NCBI GenBank assembly: GCA_020073085.1 | Contig: JAIQFV010000008.1 | Location: forward strand, 1 to 64,000 | From: Terriglobia bacterium | GTDB taxonomy: Bacteria > Acidobacteriota > Terriglobia > JAIQFV01 | Direction: 5' to 3' | Length of the DNA stretch: 64,000 nucleotides | In this document: positions 26,909-34,255 of the stretch, piece after piece | Position numbering within the stretch: the stretch's first letter is position 1 | Layout of the letters: the number at the start of each line of letters is the position of its first letter | The notes under the pieces: generated by a model | The model's input: only the letters and a program-made list of their open reading frames with translations | Databases searched by the model: none | What the model was told of the DNA's origin: nothing | Position numbers and translations under genes: made by a program

Positions 26909-26928
26909 TCACTACTTTAAAGTAGTGA
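26909..26928 (+). promoter_or_regulatory. perfect 20-bp palindrome, candidate operator
   Basis: TCACTACTTTAAAGTAGTGA is a perfect palindrome between the copy C stop and the porin start. The ACTAC...GTAGT arms resemble BlaI/MecI/CopY-type operator boxes, though the centre is two bases longer than the classic BlaI box. No T-run follows, so an intrinsic terminator is unlikely. No repressor gene is nearby. Confidence 0.6.
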
Positions 26929-26987
26929 CACGGCGCACCCGTGGGAATTCCACCTCACAATTCTATAAGTACTACTTGGAGGGTGTC

Positions 26988-28277
26988 ATGCGACTACTGA
27001 AGGTTTTCGCCTGCTTGGCCTTGCTCACCTCGACAATGCTCTGGGCGCAATCCAAAGACGACATCCAAGAACGGCTGAAGGCCAACGAAGAGCGAATCAA
27101 GGCCTTGGAGTCAGAGATCAAAGACCTCAAGGCCATCCTGGCCGCGGTGGCCCGAAACGTCCCGACGGCGCCCGTGCTGCAAGGAGTTGAGCCGCAGGCG
27201 CCCCCGCCGGCTCAGTTACCACCGACTCCCCAGACTATTCCGACCACGCCTACCCTGTCCGGAGAATCTGCTGGCCAGATTCCCGTCTATGGAGGTTCCA
27301 GCGCCGCTGCAAAGGCACTGAACCCCGACATCAGTGTGATTGGGGATTTCCTCGGTTCCATCGGCAGGAATCCCTTGAACCCCGTTCCCACACTGGAGAT
27401 GCACGAATCCGAGGTGGGGTTTCAGGCCATCGTCGATCCCTACGCGCGTGCCGATTTCTTCCTTTCCTTCGGCGAGGAAGGTGTGAACCTCGAAGAAGGA
27501 TTCTTAACCTTCACCTCACTGCCAGCAGGACTGGTCGTCAGAGCCGGTAAGATGCGTGCGGCTTTCGGCAAGGTGAATACCTTGCACAACCACGTCTTGC
27601 CCTGGACTGATCGGCCTCTAGTCACCGGGAGCCTTGTGGGAGGTGAAGATGGAATCAACGACGCGGGCCTTTCTGTGACCCGGATCCTTCCCGCACCCAG
27701 GGATATTCTTCTGGAAGGAACATTGCAGGTCTTCCGCGGGGATTCCGCTGATGTCTTCAAATCCAGCCGAAATCGGGATGTCAGTCTGGTGGGACACCTT
27801 CGAGGGTACCGCGACCTGACCGAATCCACAAACTTGGATCTGGGATTGTCTTATGCCCGGGGTCACAATGAGTTGGGTAGTGGATTTCTCACCCAACTTT
27901 ACGGAATGGACGCCACTGTGCACTGGAAGCCATTGCGACGGGCCATCTATCATTCCTTCGTGGGACGCACTGAACTCATTTGGAGCCAGCGGCAACAGAC
28001 AGGAAACGTCCAGCGAGCCTTTGGCCTTTACACTTCCGGCGACTATCAACTTGCAAGGCGATGGTTTATCGGCGGACGTTATGATCGCTCCGCCCGGTCA
28101 AACAATGCGAATCTGATTGACAGCGGGTTTTCAACCATCCTGACCTACTGGCCCAGTGAGTTCAGTCAAATCCGCGGACAATATCGGTTTGCCCATTATG
28201 CCGAAGGCCGCGACGGGAATGAGTTACGTTTTCAACTTCAATTTTCTCTTGGGGCGCATGGCGCCCACCCATTCTAG
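26988..28277 (+). CDS. porin-like outer-membrane beta-barrel with coiled-coil N-terminus
   Basis: About 429 residues: signal peptide (MRLLKVF...MLWAQ), a coiled coil (about 20-50, KANEERIKALESEIKDLKAIL), a Pro-rich linker (about 65-100) and a C-terminal beta-barrel ending near LGAHGAHPF. The coiled coil suggests trimerisation and periplasmic or peptidoglycan contact, as in OprP/O-type porins. There is no TonB plug. It is translated from GGAGG plus ATG at 26988 and is followed after 8 nt by a metal-binding ABC protein, so it likely passes metal ions across the outer membrane. The substrate is inferred from the operon. Confidence 0.75.
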   Translation: MRLLKVFACLALLTSTMLWAQSKDDIQERLKANEERIKALESEIKDLKAILAAVARNVPTAPVLQGVEPQAPPPAQLPPTPQTIPTTPTLSGESAGQIPVYGGSSAAAKALNPDISVIGDFLGSIGRNPLNPVPTLEMHESEVGFQAIVDPYARADFFLSFGEEGVNLEEGFLTFTSLPAGLVVRAGKMRAAFGKVNTLHNHVLPWTDRPLVTGSLVGGEDGINDAGLSVTRILPAPRDILLEGTLQVFRGDSADVFKSSRNRDVSLVGHLRGYRDLTESTNLDLGLSYARGHNELGSGFLTQLYGMDATVHWKPLRRAIYHSFVGRTELIWSQRQQTGNVQRAFGLYTSGDYQLARRWFIGGRYDRSARSNNANLIDSGFSTILTYWPSEFSQIRGQYRFAHYAEGRDGNELRFQLQFSLGAHGAHPF

Positions 28278-28285
28278 GAGACCCC

Positions 28286-29236
28286 ATGATCCAACGAATC
28301 AATCAGTTCCTCCCCGTATTCTTGATGCTTATGGTAGCGGCAGCGCTATCAATGCTCCTTTCCTCACCGGCGAAAGCCGCGGCAAAACTGAAGGTCGTCA
28401 CAGCGACGACAGACATGGCGGTGCTTGCGGAAGAGGTGGGGGGCGACCACATTGAAGTGGAATCGATTGCCCGCGGATATCAGGATCCGCACTACGTGGA
28501 GGCCAAGCCCAGCTTCCTGTTGAAACTGCGCAAGGCCGACTTGCTCATCGTGGTGGGACTTCAACTGGAAATCGGCTGGCTGCCGCCGCTCATCACGCAG
28601 TCGGGCAACCCCCGCATTCAAGTCGGAGCCCCTGGCTACCTGGATGCTTCCCAGTTCGCGGAAATCCTGGAGATTCCCACGGGCACGGTCACGCGGGCCA
28701 TGGGCGATGTGCATCCCCTGGGGAATCCGCACTACTGGCTCGAACCGGAAAACGGCCGCCGCATCGCCCGCGGAATTCAACAGAGGCTGGCGGAAATAAG
28801 ACCTGAAGACAAGGTTTTTTTCGAGCAACGCTTCCAGTCCTTCAGCCAGCGCCTCACCGTGGCGGAGAAGAACTGGGACGATCAAATGAGGCCATTTCGC
28901 GGGCGCAAAGTGATCACCTATCACCGCTCCTGGCCCAACTTCACGAAGCGGTTCGGCCTGAACGTGGTCAACTTTGTGGAGCCGCGGCCGGGTATCCCGC
29001 CCAGCCCCGGCCACACGCTGGACCTGATTGGAATGATGCGCCGCGAGAGCGTGAAGGTGATTATGGTGGAACCGTACTTCGATCTAAAGACGCCCAACAG
29101 TATCGCGAGCCAGACCGGAGCCCAGGTGGTCGTCCTGTTGCCATCGGTGGGAGGTGAGAAGGAGGTGACCGATTACTTCAAACTTTTCGATTACGATGTG
29201 GCATTGCTTACGAAAGCGTTTAAGGCGGCCCAATAG
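28286..29236 (+). CDS. Zn/Mn-type ABC substrate-binding protein (cluster A-I)
   Basis: A 316-residue periplasmic protein with an N-terminal signal. The ZnuA/PsaA fold motifs show likely metal ligands His69 (GYQDPHY), His149 (GNPHYWLEP), His213 (TYHRSWPNF) and an acidic residue near 262-266 (EPYFD). It lacks the His-rich loop of many ZnuA proteins, so zinc versus manganese cannot be decided. It is tightly placed between the porin gene (8 nt) and the permease gene (20 nt), with a GGAG ribosome site. Confidence 0.9.
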   Translation: MIQRINQFLPVFLMLMVAAALSMLLSSPAKAAAKLKVVTATTDMAVLAEEVGGDHIEVESIARGYQDPHYVEAKPSFLLKLRKADLLIVVGLQLEIGWLPPLITQSGNPRIQVGAPGYLDASQFAEILEIPTGTVTRAMGDVHPLGNPHYWLEPENGRRIARGIQQRLAEIRPEDKVFFEQRFQSFSQRLTVAEKNWDDQMRPFRGRKVITYHRSWPNFTKRFGLNVVNFVEPRPGIPPSPGHTLDLIGMMRRESVKVIMVEPYFDLKTPNSIASQTGAQVVVLLPSVGGEKEVTDYFKLFDYDVALLTKAFKAAQ

Positions 29237-29256
29237 GACTCTATCGAGGAGGTCCA

Positions 29257-30138
29257 ATGGAGATTCTTCCATTTTTGTTAATGCCGTTTCTGGCGAGTTT
29301 GATTTTGACAGGCATCCATGCTTATCTGGGCGTGCACGTCGTCGAGCGCGGGGTCATCTTCGTTGACCTCGCCTTGGCCCAGATTGCAGCGCTTGGGGCC
29401 ATAGTGGCCATCCTCATGGGAATGGACCCTCATGGAACGGGGGCGTACTGGCTCAGCCTGGCTTTCACGTTTCTGGGGGCAATTGTCTTTTCGCTTCTTC
29501 GGGTTCGACATGCGCGCATCCCCCAGGAAGCCATCATCGGGATTGCTTATGCTGTCGCCTCTGCTGCGGCTATCCTGGCCATGAGCAAGGCCACCGGAGA
29601 GACTGAGCACCTTAAGGACATGCTCGTCGGGAATATTCTGGCGGTTTCGGGTCGGGAGGTCGGCAAGACCGCGCTGCTCTATGGAGCGATCGGTTTATTC
29701 CACTTTGTCTTCCGGAAGAAGTTCCTGCTGATTTCGATTAATCTTGCAGCTGCAGAAGCTCAAGGCATTTCAACTCGCTTCTGGGATTTTCTGTTCTACG
29801 CCTCCTTCGGATTCGTTGTCACTTCCTCTGTGGCCATTGCAGGGGTATTGCTGGTTTTCTGTTATCTGATCGTGCCCTCTGTCGGAGCCATGTTGTTCGC
29901 AGACCGGATCGGCCGCCGGTTGGCCATTGGGTGGACAATGGGGACGCTGGTTTCTGCACTTGGAGTGTATTTCTCGGTCGAACTCGATCTGCCGACGGGG
30001 GCCACAATCGTCTGCACCTTCGGAGGAGTTCTCGCATTCATGTTCTTGCTGCATTTTCTGTTCCACCGCCAACGCGCGGCGGGAGAGATCCAGCAGGTCA
30101 TCTCGCAGGTTAAGACCACGACACCATCCGATCGTTAA
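29257..30138 (+). CDS. ZnuB-type metal ABC permease
   Basis: A 293-residue membrane protein of the ABC-3 family with about eight helices. It contains ALAQIAALGAIVAI near the N-terminus and the typical AEAQGIST...GVLLVFCYLIVPSVGA segment toward the C-terminus. It is the channel for the binding protein encoded just upstream. A strong GAGGAGG site precedes its ATG. The expected ATPase (ZnuC) is missing: the gene is followed by 271 nt of non-coding DNA and an unrelated dehydrogenase, so the ATPase must be supplied from elsewhere. Confidence 0.9.
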   Translation: MEILPFLLMPFLASLILTGIHAYLGVHVVERGVIFVDLALAQIAALGAIVAILMGMDPHGTGAYWLSLAFTFLGAIVFSLLRVRHARIPQEAIIGIAYAVASAAAILAMSKATGETEHLKDMLVGNILAVSGREVGKTALLYGAIGLFHFVFRKKFLLISINLAAAEAQGISTRFWDFLFYASFGFVVTSSVAIAGVLLVFCYLIVPSVGAMLFADRIGRRLAIGWTMGTLVSALGVYFSVELDLPTGATIVCTFGGVLAFMFLLHFLFHRQRAAGEIQQVISQVKTTTPSDR

Positions 30139-30349
30139 AGAGGAGATTTCAACCGAGACCTGACTTTGTCGAATTGGCGAGAGTCTCGATTTTCTGATTG
30201 CTCCTGTCGCCCCAGCTCCACTTCACCTCGGCACAACGGAGGAACGAGGGGAGCCGATCATCTCATAGTCATTTCACCGCAATTCGGGCTGTCTTAATGT
30301 TTCATTCGAATCGGCGCTCTCTCCCGCCCGTGCAGTGGCCAATATCCAA

Positions 30350-30358
30350 TGGTATAAT
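30350..30358 (+). promoter_or_regulatory. extended -10 promoter for the aldehyde dehydrogenase
   Basis: TGGTATAAT is a perfect extended -10 element (TGnTATAAT). The -35 region is weak, as is usual for extended -10 promoters. Transcription would start near 30365, about 45 nt before the ATG at 30410. Confidence 0.6.
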
Positions 30359-30409
30359 GCAGATCCAATCGAATTCACACAGAATTCCTCAGTCGTAAAG
30401 GAGCCTCTT

Positions 30410-31885
30410 ATGAGCGCAGCTTCGGTCCCAGCAATTCAAGCCCAGCGACTCTTCATCGCCGGTGAGTGGCGCGATGGCGCGGCAGGAAAGACCTTCGAGA
30501 CGACCAATCCGGCCACCGAAGAAGTCATCACGACCATCGCCTCGGCTGAAGTAGAGGACGTCGACGCGGCGGTGGCGGCGGCTCGGCGGGCCTTCGACGA
30601 GCGAGGAAATGCCTGGAAGAAGATGAGCGCCGCGGATCGAGGCAAGTTGCTTTGGAAGATGGCCGACCTGATTGAGAAAAACATTGACGAGTTTGCGCGG
30701 CTCGAGACGCTGGATAACGGCAAACCCATCTTTGAGTCGCGCTATGTGGATATGCCGATGGTGGTTGAGGTGTTTCAATATTACGCCGGGTCGGCGACGA
30801 AGATTCTCGGTGAGACGATTCCCGCAAAGGGCAACTATTTCAATTACACCTTGCGGGAACCCGTAGGAGTAGTGGCGGCGATCACTCCCTGGAATTTTCC
30901 GCTTCTTCTGGCGAGCTGGAAGATTGCGCCGGCCCTGGCCGCGGGCAACACGGTCATTCATAAGCCCGCTTCGCTGACACCCCTCACAGCACTCAAGCTG
31001 GCGGCCGTGGCGCAGGAAGCCGGCGTTCCTCCCGGCGTGTTCAACGTGATCACCGGCAAGGGCGCGACCGTGGGGGATGCCCTGGTCGAGCACAAGGGGG
31101 TGGACAAGATCGCTTTTACAGGCTCCACTGAAGTCGGCCGCGAGGTCATGCGAAAAGCGGCCGGTACAGTGAAAAAAGTCTCGCTGGAACTTGGCGGAAA
31201 ATCGCCCAATATCGTCTTCGCTGACGCAGATCTGGATGCCGCCGCCCGGGGTGCTTACCTGGGAATATTTTATGGGAAAGGTGAAGTGTGTGCCGCCGGC
31301 TCCCGCCTCTTCGTCGAGGAGTCGGTCCATGATCAGTTGATGGAGAAGCTCATCGCCCGGACCAGGAAGTTGCAGCCGGCCGATCCCCTCGACCCCAAAA
31401 CTCGGTTGGGGGCCCTGGTCAGCGAGGGTCAGCTCCGCTCGGTCATGCGTTATATCGAATTGGGAAAAAATGAAGGGGGACGCCTGGTGACCGGCGGCGA
31501 ACGGGCACAGGTCAACGGCAAAGGGAGTTTTCTCCAGCCCACAATCTTTGACGGGGTTCATCCGGAGATGACCATCGCGCGAGAGGAGATTTTTGGCCCG
31601 GTACTCGCCACGCTCTCCTTTAAAGATGTCGACGATGGCTTGAGTCAGGCGAATGCGACCATGTACGGGCTGGCCGCCGCCGTATGGACGCGCGATATCA
31701 AGAAAGCCCATCGCGTGGCCCGGGAACTAAAGGCCGGAACTGTCTGGATCAATACTTATAATGTGTATGATCCGTCCATGCCTTTTGGAGGCTATAAACA
31801 GTCCGGATTTGGGCGCGAACTCGGTATGGGGGCACTCGATCTGTACACCCAGACGAAGAGCGTGTGGGTTGACTTAAATGAATGA
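30410..31885 (+). CDS. NAD(P)-dependent aldehyde dehydrogenase
   Basis: A 491-residue protein of the aldehyde dehydrogenase superfamily. Visible are the cofactor/substrate motif TPWNFPLLLASWKIAPALAAGN, the general-base Glu in SLELGGKSPN, the nucleophile in GEVCAAGSR and a C-terminal PFGGYKQSGFGRELG. It oxidises an aldehyde to the acid; betaine-aldehyde or general aliphatic aldehyde dehydrogenases are closest in appearance. AAGGAG lies 9 nt before the ATG. It appears to be transcribed alone. Confidence 0.93.
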   Translation: MSAASVPAIQAQRLFIAGEWRDGAAGKTFETTNPATEEVITTIASAEVEDVDAAVAAARRAFDERGNAWKKMSAADRGKLLWKMADLIEKNIDEFARLETLDNGKPIFESRYVDMPMVVEVFQYYAGSATKILGETIPAKGNYFNYTLREPVGVVAAITPWNFPLLLASWKIAPALAAGNTVIHKPASLTPLTALKLAAVAQEAGVPPGVFNVITGKGATVGDALVEHKGVDKIAFTGSTEVGREVMRKAAGTVKKVSLELGGKSPNIVFADADLDAAARGAYLGIFYGKGEVCAAGSRLFVEESVHDQLMEKLIARTRKLQPADPLDPKTRLGALVSEGQLRSVMRYIELGKNEGGRLVTGGERAQVNGKGSFLQPTIFDGVHPEMTIAREEIFGPVLATLSFKDVDDGLSQANATMYGLAAAVWTRDIKKAHRVARELKAGTVWINTYNVYDPSMPFGGYKQSGFGRELGMGALDLYTQTKSVWVDLNE

Positions 31886-32127
31886 TGTGTTTTATCATAT
31901 GTGGTTTTTGCAGGATGCCTTGCGCTCGCTGCCATTGCGACCTGCCTGAATGTAAGCTCTGACCTGACGGGCCCGACCAGTTGATGGAAGTCACCTGAAG
32001 TTTGACCCCAACGCTCTCGTTGCCTGAATTCGCCCTCTGCCCCATCCCGACCTAAAGGCAAAGCGAAGCTTAGATGACCCGGGATCCATGCTTCAGGGTC
32101 AGAAGCAATCCATATTGAGGAGATTCA

Positions 32128-32715
32128 ATGAAGATTAGAACTATTGCTGGAATGTTTTTTGGAATGGCAGGACTTCTGGGCGCCTCCCTTCTTTTCGCGC
32201 AGGCTTCCAACGCCTCACGCGTCGGAGTGATCAACATGCAGACTGCGATTCTCGAGTCCATCGAGGGTAAGAAGGCTGCTGATACCTTGAAAACCAAATA
32301 CGACGCCAAGACAGCTGAGCTCGAAAAGAAAAAGAAGGAAATCGAGGACTTGACGGCCGAGTTGAAGAAGCAGGAGAAGAACTTGAGCGAGGAGGCCCAG
32401 ACGCAGAAATCGAAGCTCATCGACACGAAGCAGAAAGAGTTGACCCGCGCCGGCGAGGATGCGAGCAACGAGTTCAAGCAGCTCCAGGACGAGGCCATTA
32501 ACACCATCGGCACCAAAATCATGAGGGTGATCCAGTCCTATGCCTCCGAACAGAATTACTCGCTTGTAATTGATAGTTCCTCCGCCCAGGGGGGCGTGCT
32601 CTACTTCAGCCCTACCACTGACATTACAACCGAGATCATCCGCCGATTTGATGCTCAGTCCGCATCAGCCGCTGCTCCCAAGCCAGCCGCCGCACCGGCA
32701 ACACCGAAGAAGTAG
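32128..32715 (+). CDS. Skp/OmpH-family periplasmic chaperone
   Basis: A 195-residue protein with a signal peptide (ending ...LLFAQ), the N-terminal strand RVGVINMQTAILES, a long Lys/Glu-rich coiled coil (about 50-120) forming the tentacles, the C-terminal strand YSLVIDSSS..GGVLYFS and an Ala/Pro tail. Skp holds unfolded outer-membrane proteins in the periplasm. A GAGGAG site precedes the ATG. It lies 116 nt upstream of the DsbA-like gene, making an envelope-folding pair. Confidence 0.88.
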   Translation: MKIRTIAGMFFGMAGLLGASLLFAQASNASRVGVINMQTAILESIEGKKAADTLKTKYDAKTAELEKKKKEIEDLTAELKKQEKNLSEEAQTQKSKLIDTKQKELTRAGEDASNEFKQLQDEAINTIGTKIMRVIQSYASEQNYSLVIDSSSAQGGVLYFSPTTDITTEIIRRFDAQSASAAAPKPAAAPATPKK

Positions 32716-32831
32716 GGCGCCCCGGATCCTGCAAGAGCCATACGGGACGAGGACGAATGATAACAACCCCTGACTCCCTTGATGAATCGAAGAGATCAGT
32801 GGGCCATTGAAAGGAATCAGGTCATAACTTT

Positions 32832-33812
32832 ATGAACAATGGAATTCGAAAAGAGATCTCTCATTTTGCGCTGTTTTTGACTTTTGCGATGATCCTTGTC
32901 CTCTCAGTTCCGCTTTTGATGGCGGCCGGACAAGCCACGACCCCGGGGAAGCCCCCTGCCGAAACGCCGAAGAAGCCGGAAGCCAAGGATCCGTCCACTC
33001 CCCCCGCCGCTCCCGCGGCCTTGGATAAAGCGAATCAGCGACTTATTGACACGATCCAAAATGCGTTCTCAAGCAAGATACCACCCAATACGGATATCTC
33101 GGTTGTGGCACGATCAGCCTCCAAGGTAAGCGGGTTGGATTCCGTGACGCTTGAGTTCAAGAATGGCCCAAACTCGAACCGCCTCGAGATTCTGGCAACC
33201 CCCGACAACAAGTTTGCAATAGTCGGACAAATCCTTGACCTCTCAAAGGACCCCTTCGCTGAAAATATGGAAAAGATTAACACGGCAAACGCACCGGTGA
33301 GCGGCAATAAGAATGCCAAGGTGACGATCGTGGAGTATTCTGATTTTCAGTGTCCGTTCTGCAGCCAGGCCTATCGCACGGTCGAAAACGATGTCATGAA
33401 ACAGTTCGGGGACAAGGTCAAGCTGGTTTACAAGAACCTTCCTCTTCCCTTTCATCCGTGGGCCGAGAATGCGGCGATCGCGGGTCTCTGCGCCAGCAGG
33501 CAGAACAATGACGCCTTCTGGGTGCTATACCGCAGTTTCTTCGAAAACCAGTCCGCCATTACGCCGGAGAACGTGAAAGCGAAGTCCCTTGAGTTCGTGG
33601 CCAAGACTCCAATCGATGCCAAGAAATTTGAAGAATGCTACGATAACAAACTGACGCTGCCTCAAGTCAAAGCGGACATGACCGAGGCGCAGTCGCTCGG
33701 TATCACCGGGACTCCCGGTTTTATCATTAACGGACATCAGCTTCCTGGGGCACAGCCTTTCAGCTCCTTCCAAAAAGTGATTGAGGAAGAGCTCAAAAAG
33801 AGCCCCAACTAG
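32832..33812 (+). CDS. DsbA-like thioredoxin-fold protein with N-terminal domain
   Basis: A 326-residue secreted or membrane-anchored protein. It has a hydrophobic N-terminus, a Pro/Lys linker, an N-terminal domain of about 90 residues (ending ...ILDLSKDPFAENMEKIN), then a DsbA-type thioredoxin fold with CPFC in EYSDFQCPFCSQAY and the cis-Pro region GITGTPGFIING. It is likely a periplasmic thiol oxidoreductase. A paralogue with the same layout is encoded at 45658-46650 (there CPMC). A strong terminator follows at 33846. Confidence 0.88.
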   Translation: MNNGIRKEISHFALFLTFAMILVLSVPLLMAAGQATTPGKPPAETPKKPEAKDPSTPPAAPAALDKANQRLIDTIQNAFSSKIPPNTDISVVARSASKVSGLDSVTLEFKNGPNSNRLEILATPDNKFAIVGQILDLSKDPFAENMEKINTANAPVSGNKNAKVTIVEYSDFQCPFCSQAYRTVENDVMKQFGDKVKLVYKNLPLPFHPWAENAAIAGLCASRQNNDAFWVLYRSFFENQSAITPENVKAKSLEFVAKTPIDAKKFEECYDNKLTLPQVKADMTEAQSLGITGTPGFIINGHQLPGAQPFSSFQKVIEEELKKSPN

Positions 33813-34134
33813 AACCTCGATCCATTCGCATCGTGGCCATACTGAAGCGGAACCCGGAAAACGGGGTTCCGCTTTTTTTGTCCCCCCCCAGGCTCATTCC
33901 CACATAAACTTCTATTCCGAAGTTAAACCCCTTCTCGAACCGCGCAGCACCTGAATTTTCAAATTTGAGATTGGGCGTCGATGCCAACCGGGTCTGCGGT
34001 GGGATCCTGTTGAGGAGGTCCAGGTGAACCTTAAAGCCATGAGCCCAAGCCTGATATCGTGCGTCCAGTAAAATGGAGGCGCGGTCTAAAAGTCCCTCCT
34101 TTATGGGAGCAGTTCGCCTGTAACCCGCCAGCCG
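33793..34134 (-). pseudogene. remnant of an outer-membrane beta-barrel gene
   Basis: On the minus strand an open frame without a start codon runs from just after an in-frame TGA (34137-34135) to 33793. Its middle reads like the last strands of a beta-barrel: LLDRASILLDARYQAWAHGF, KVHLDLLNRIPPQTR, and ARFEKGFNFGIEVYVGMSLG. The tail after that runs through a G8 tract and the terminator of the convergent gene and is unlikely to be native. I read this as the decayed 3' end of a beta-barrel gene whose upstream part is lost, next to the unusual gene at 34256. Confidence 0.5.
33846..33879 (+). terminator. rho-independent terminator after the DsbA-like gene
   Basis: A perfect 10-bp stem, AGCGGAACCC with GGGTTCCGCT (33846-33855 and 33864-33873), has an 8-nt loop and is followed by a run of T to 33879. 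It is the clearest intrinsic terminator in the window. Confidence 0.85.
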
Positions 34135-34202
34135 TCAGTCGCGGAGTGGTGCTTTGAGTGAGATTTCACCTTTGGAACCGTGGTGAAGAATCAGTCGTAA
34201 TC

Positions 34203-34231
34203 TTGACAAAGTCTCCTCCTGCCCTTACCAT
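34203..34231 (+). promoter_or_regulatory. sigma70-type promoter for the transposase-domain fusion gene
   Basis: A perfect TTGACA (34203-34208) and TACCAT (34226-34231) are 17 nt apart. Transcription would start near 34238, about 18 nt before the GTG start, just upstream of the GAGG ribosome site at 34246. Confidence 0.5.
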
Positions 34232-34255
34232 CGGGTCATAGCGAATGAGGCGACC

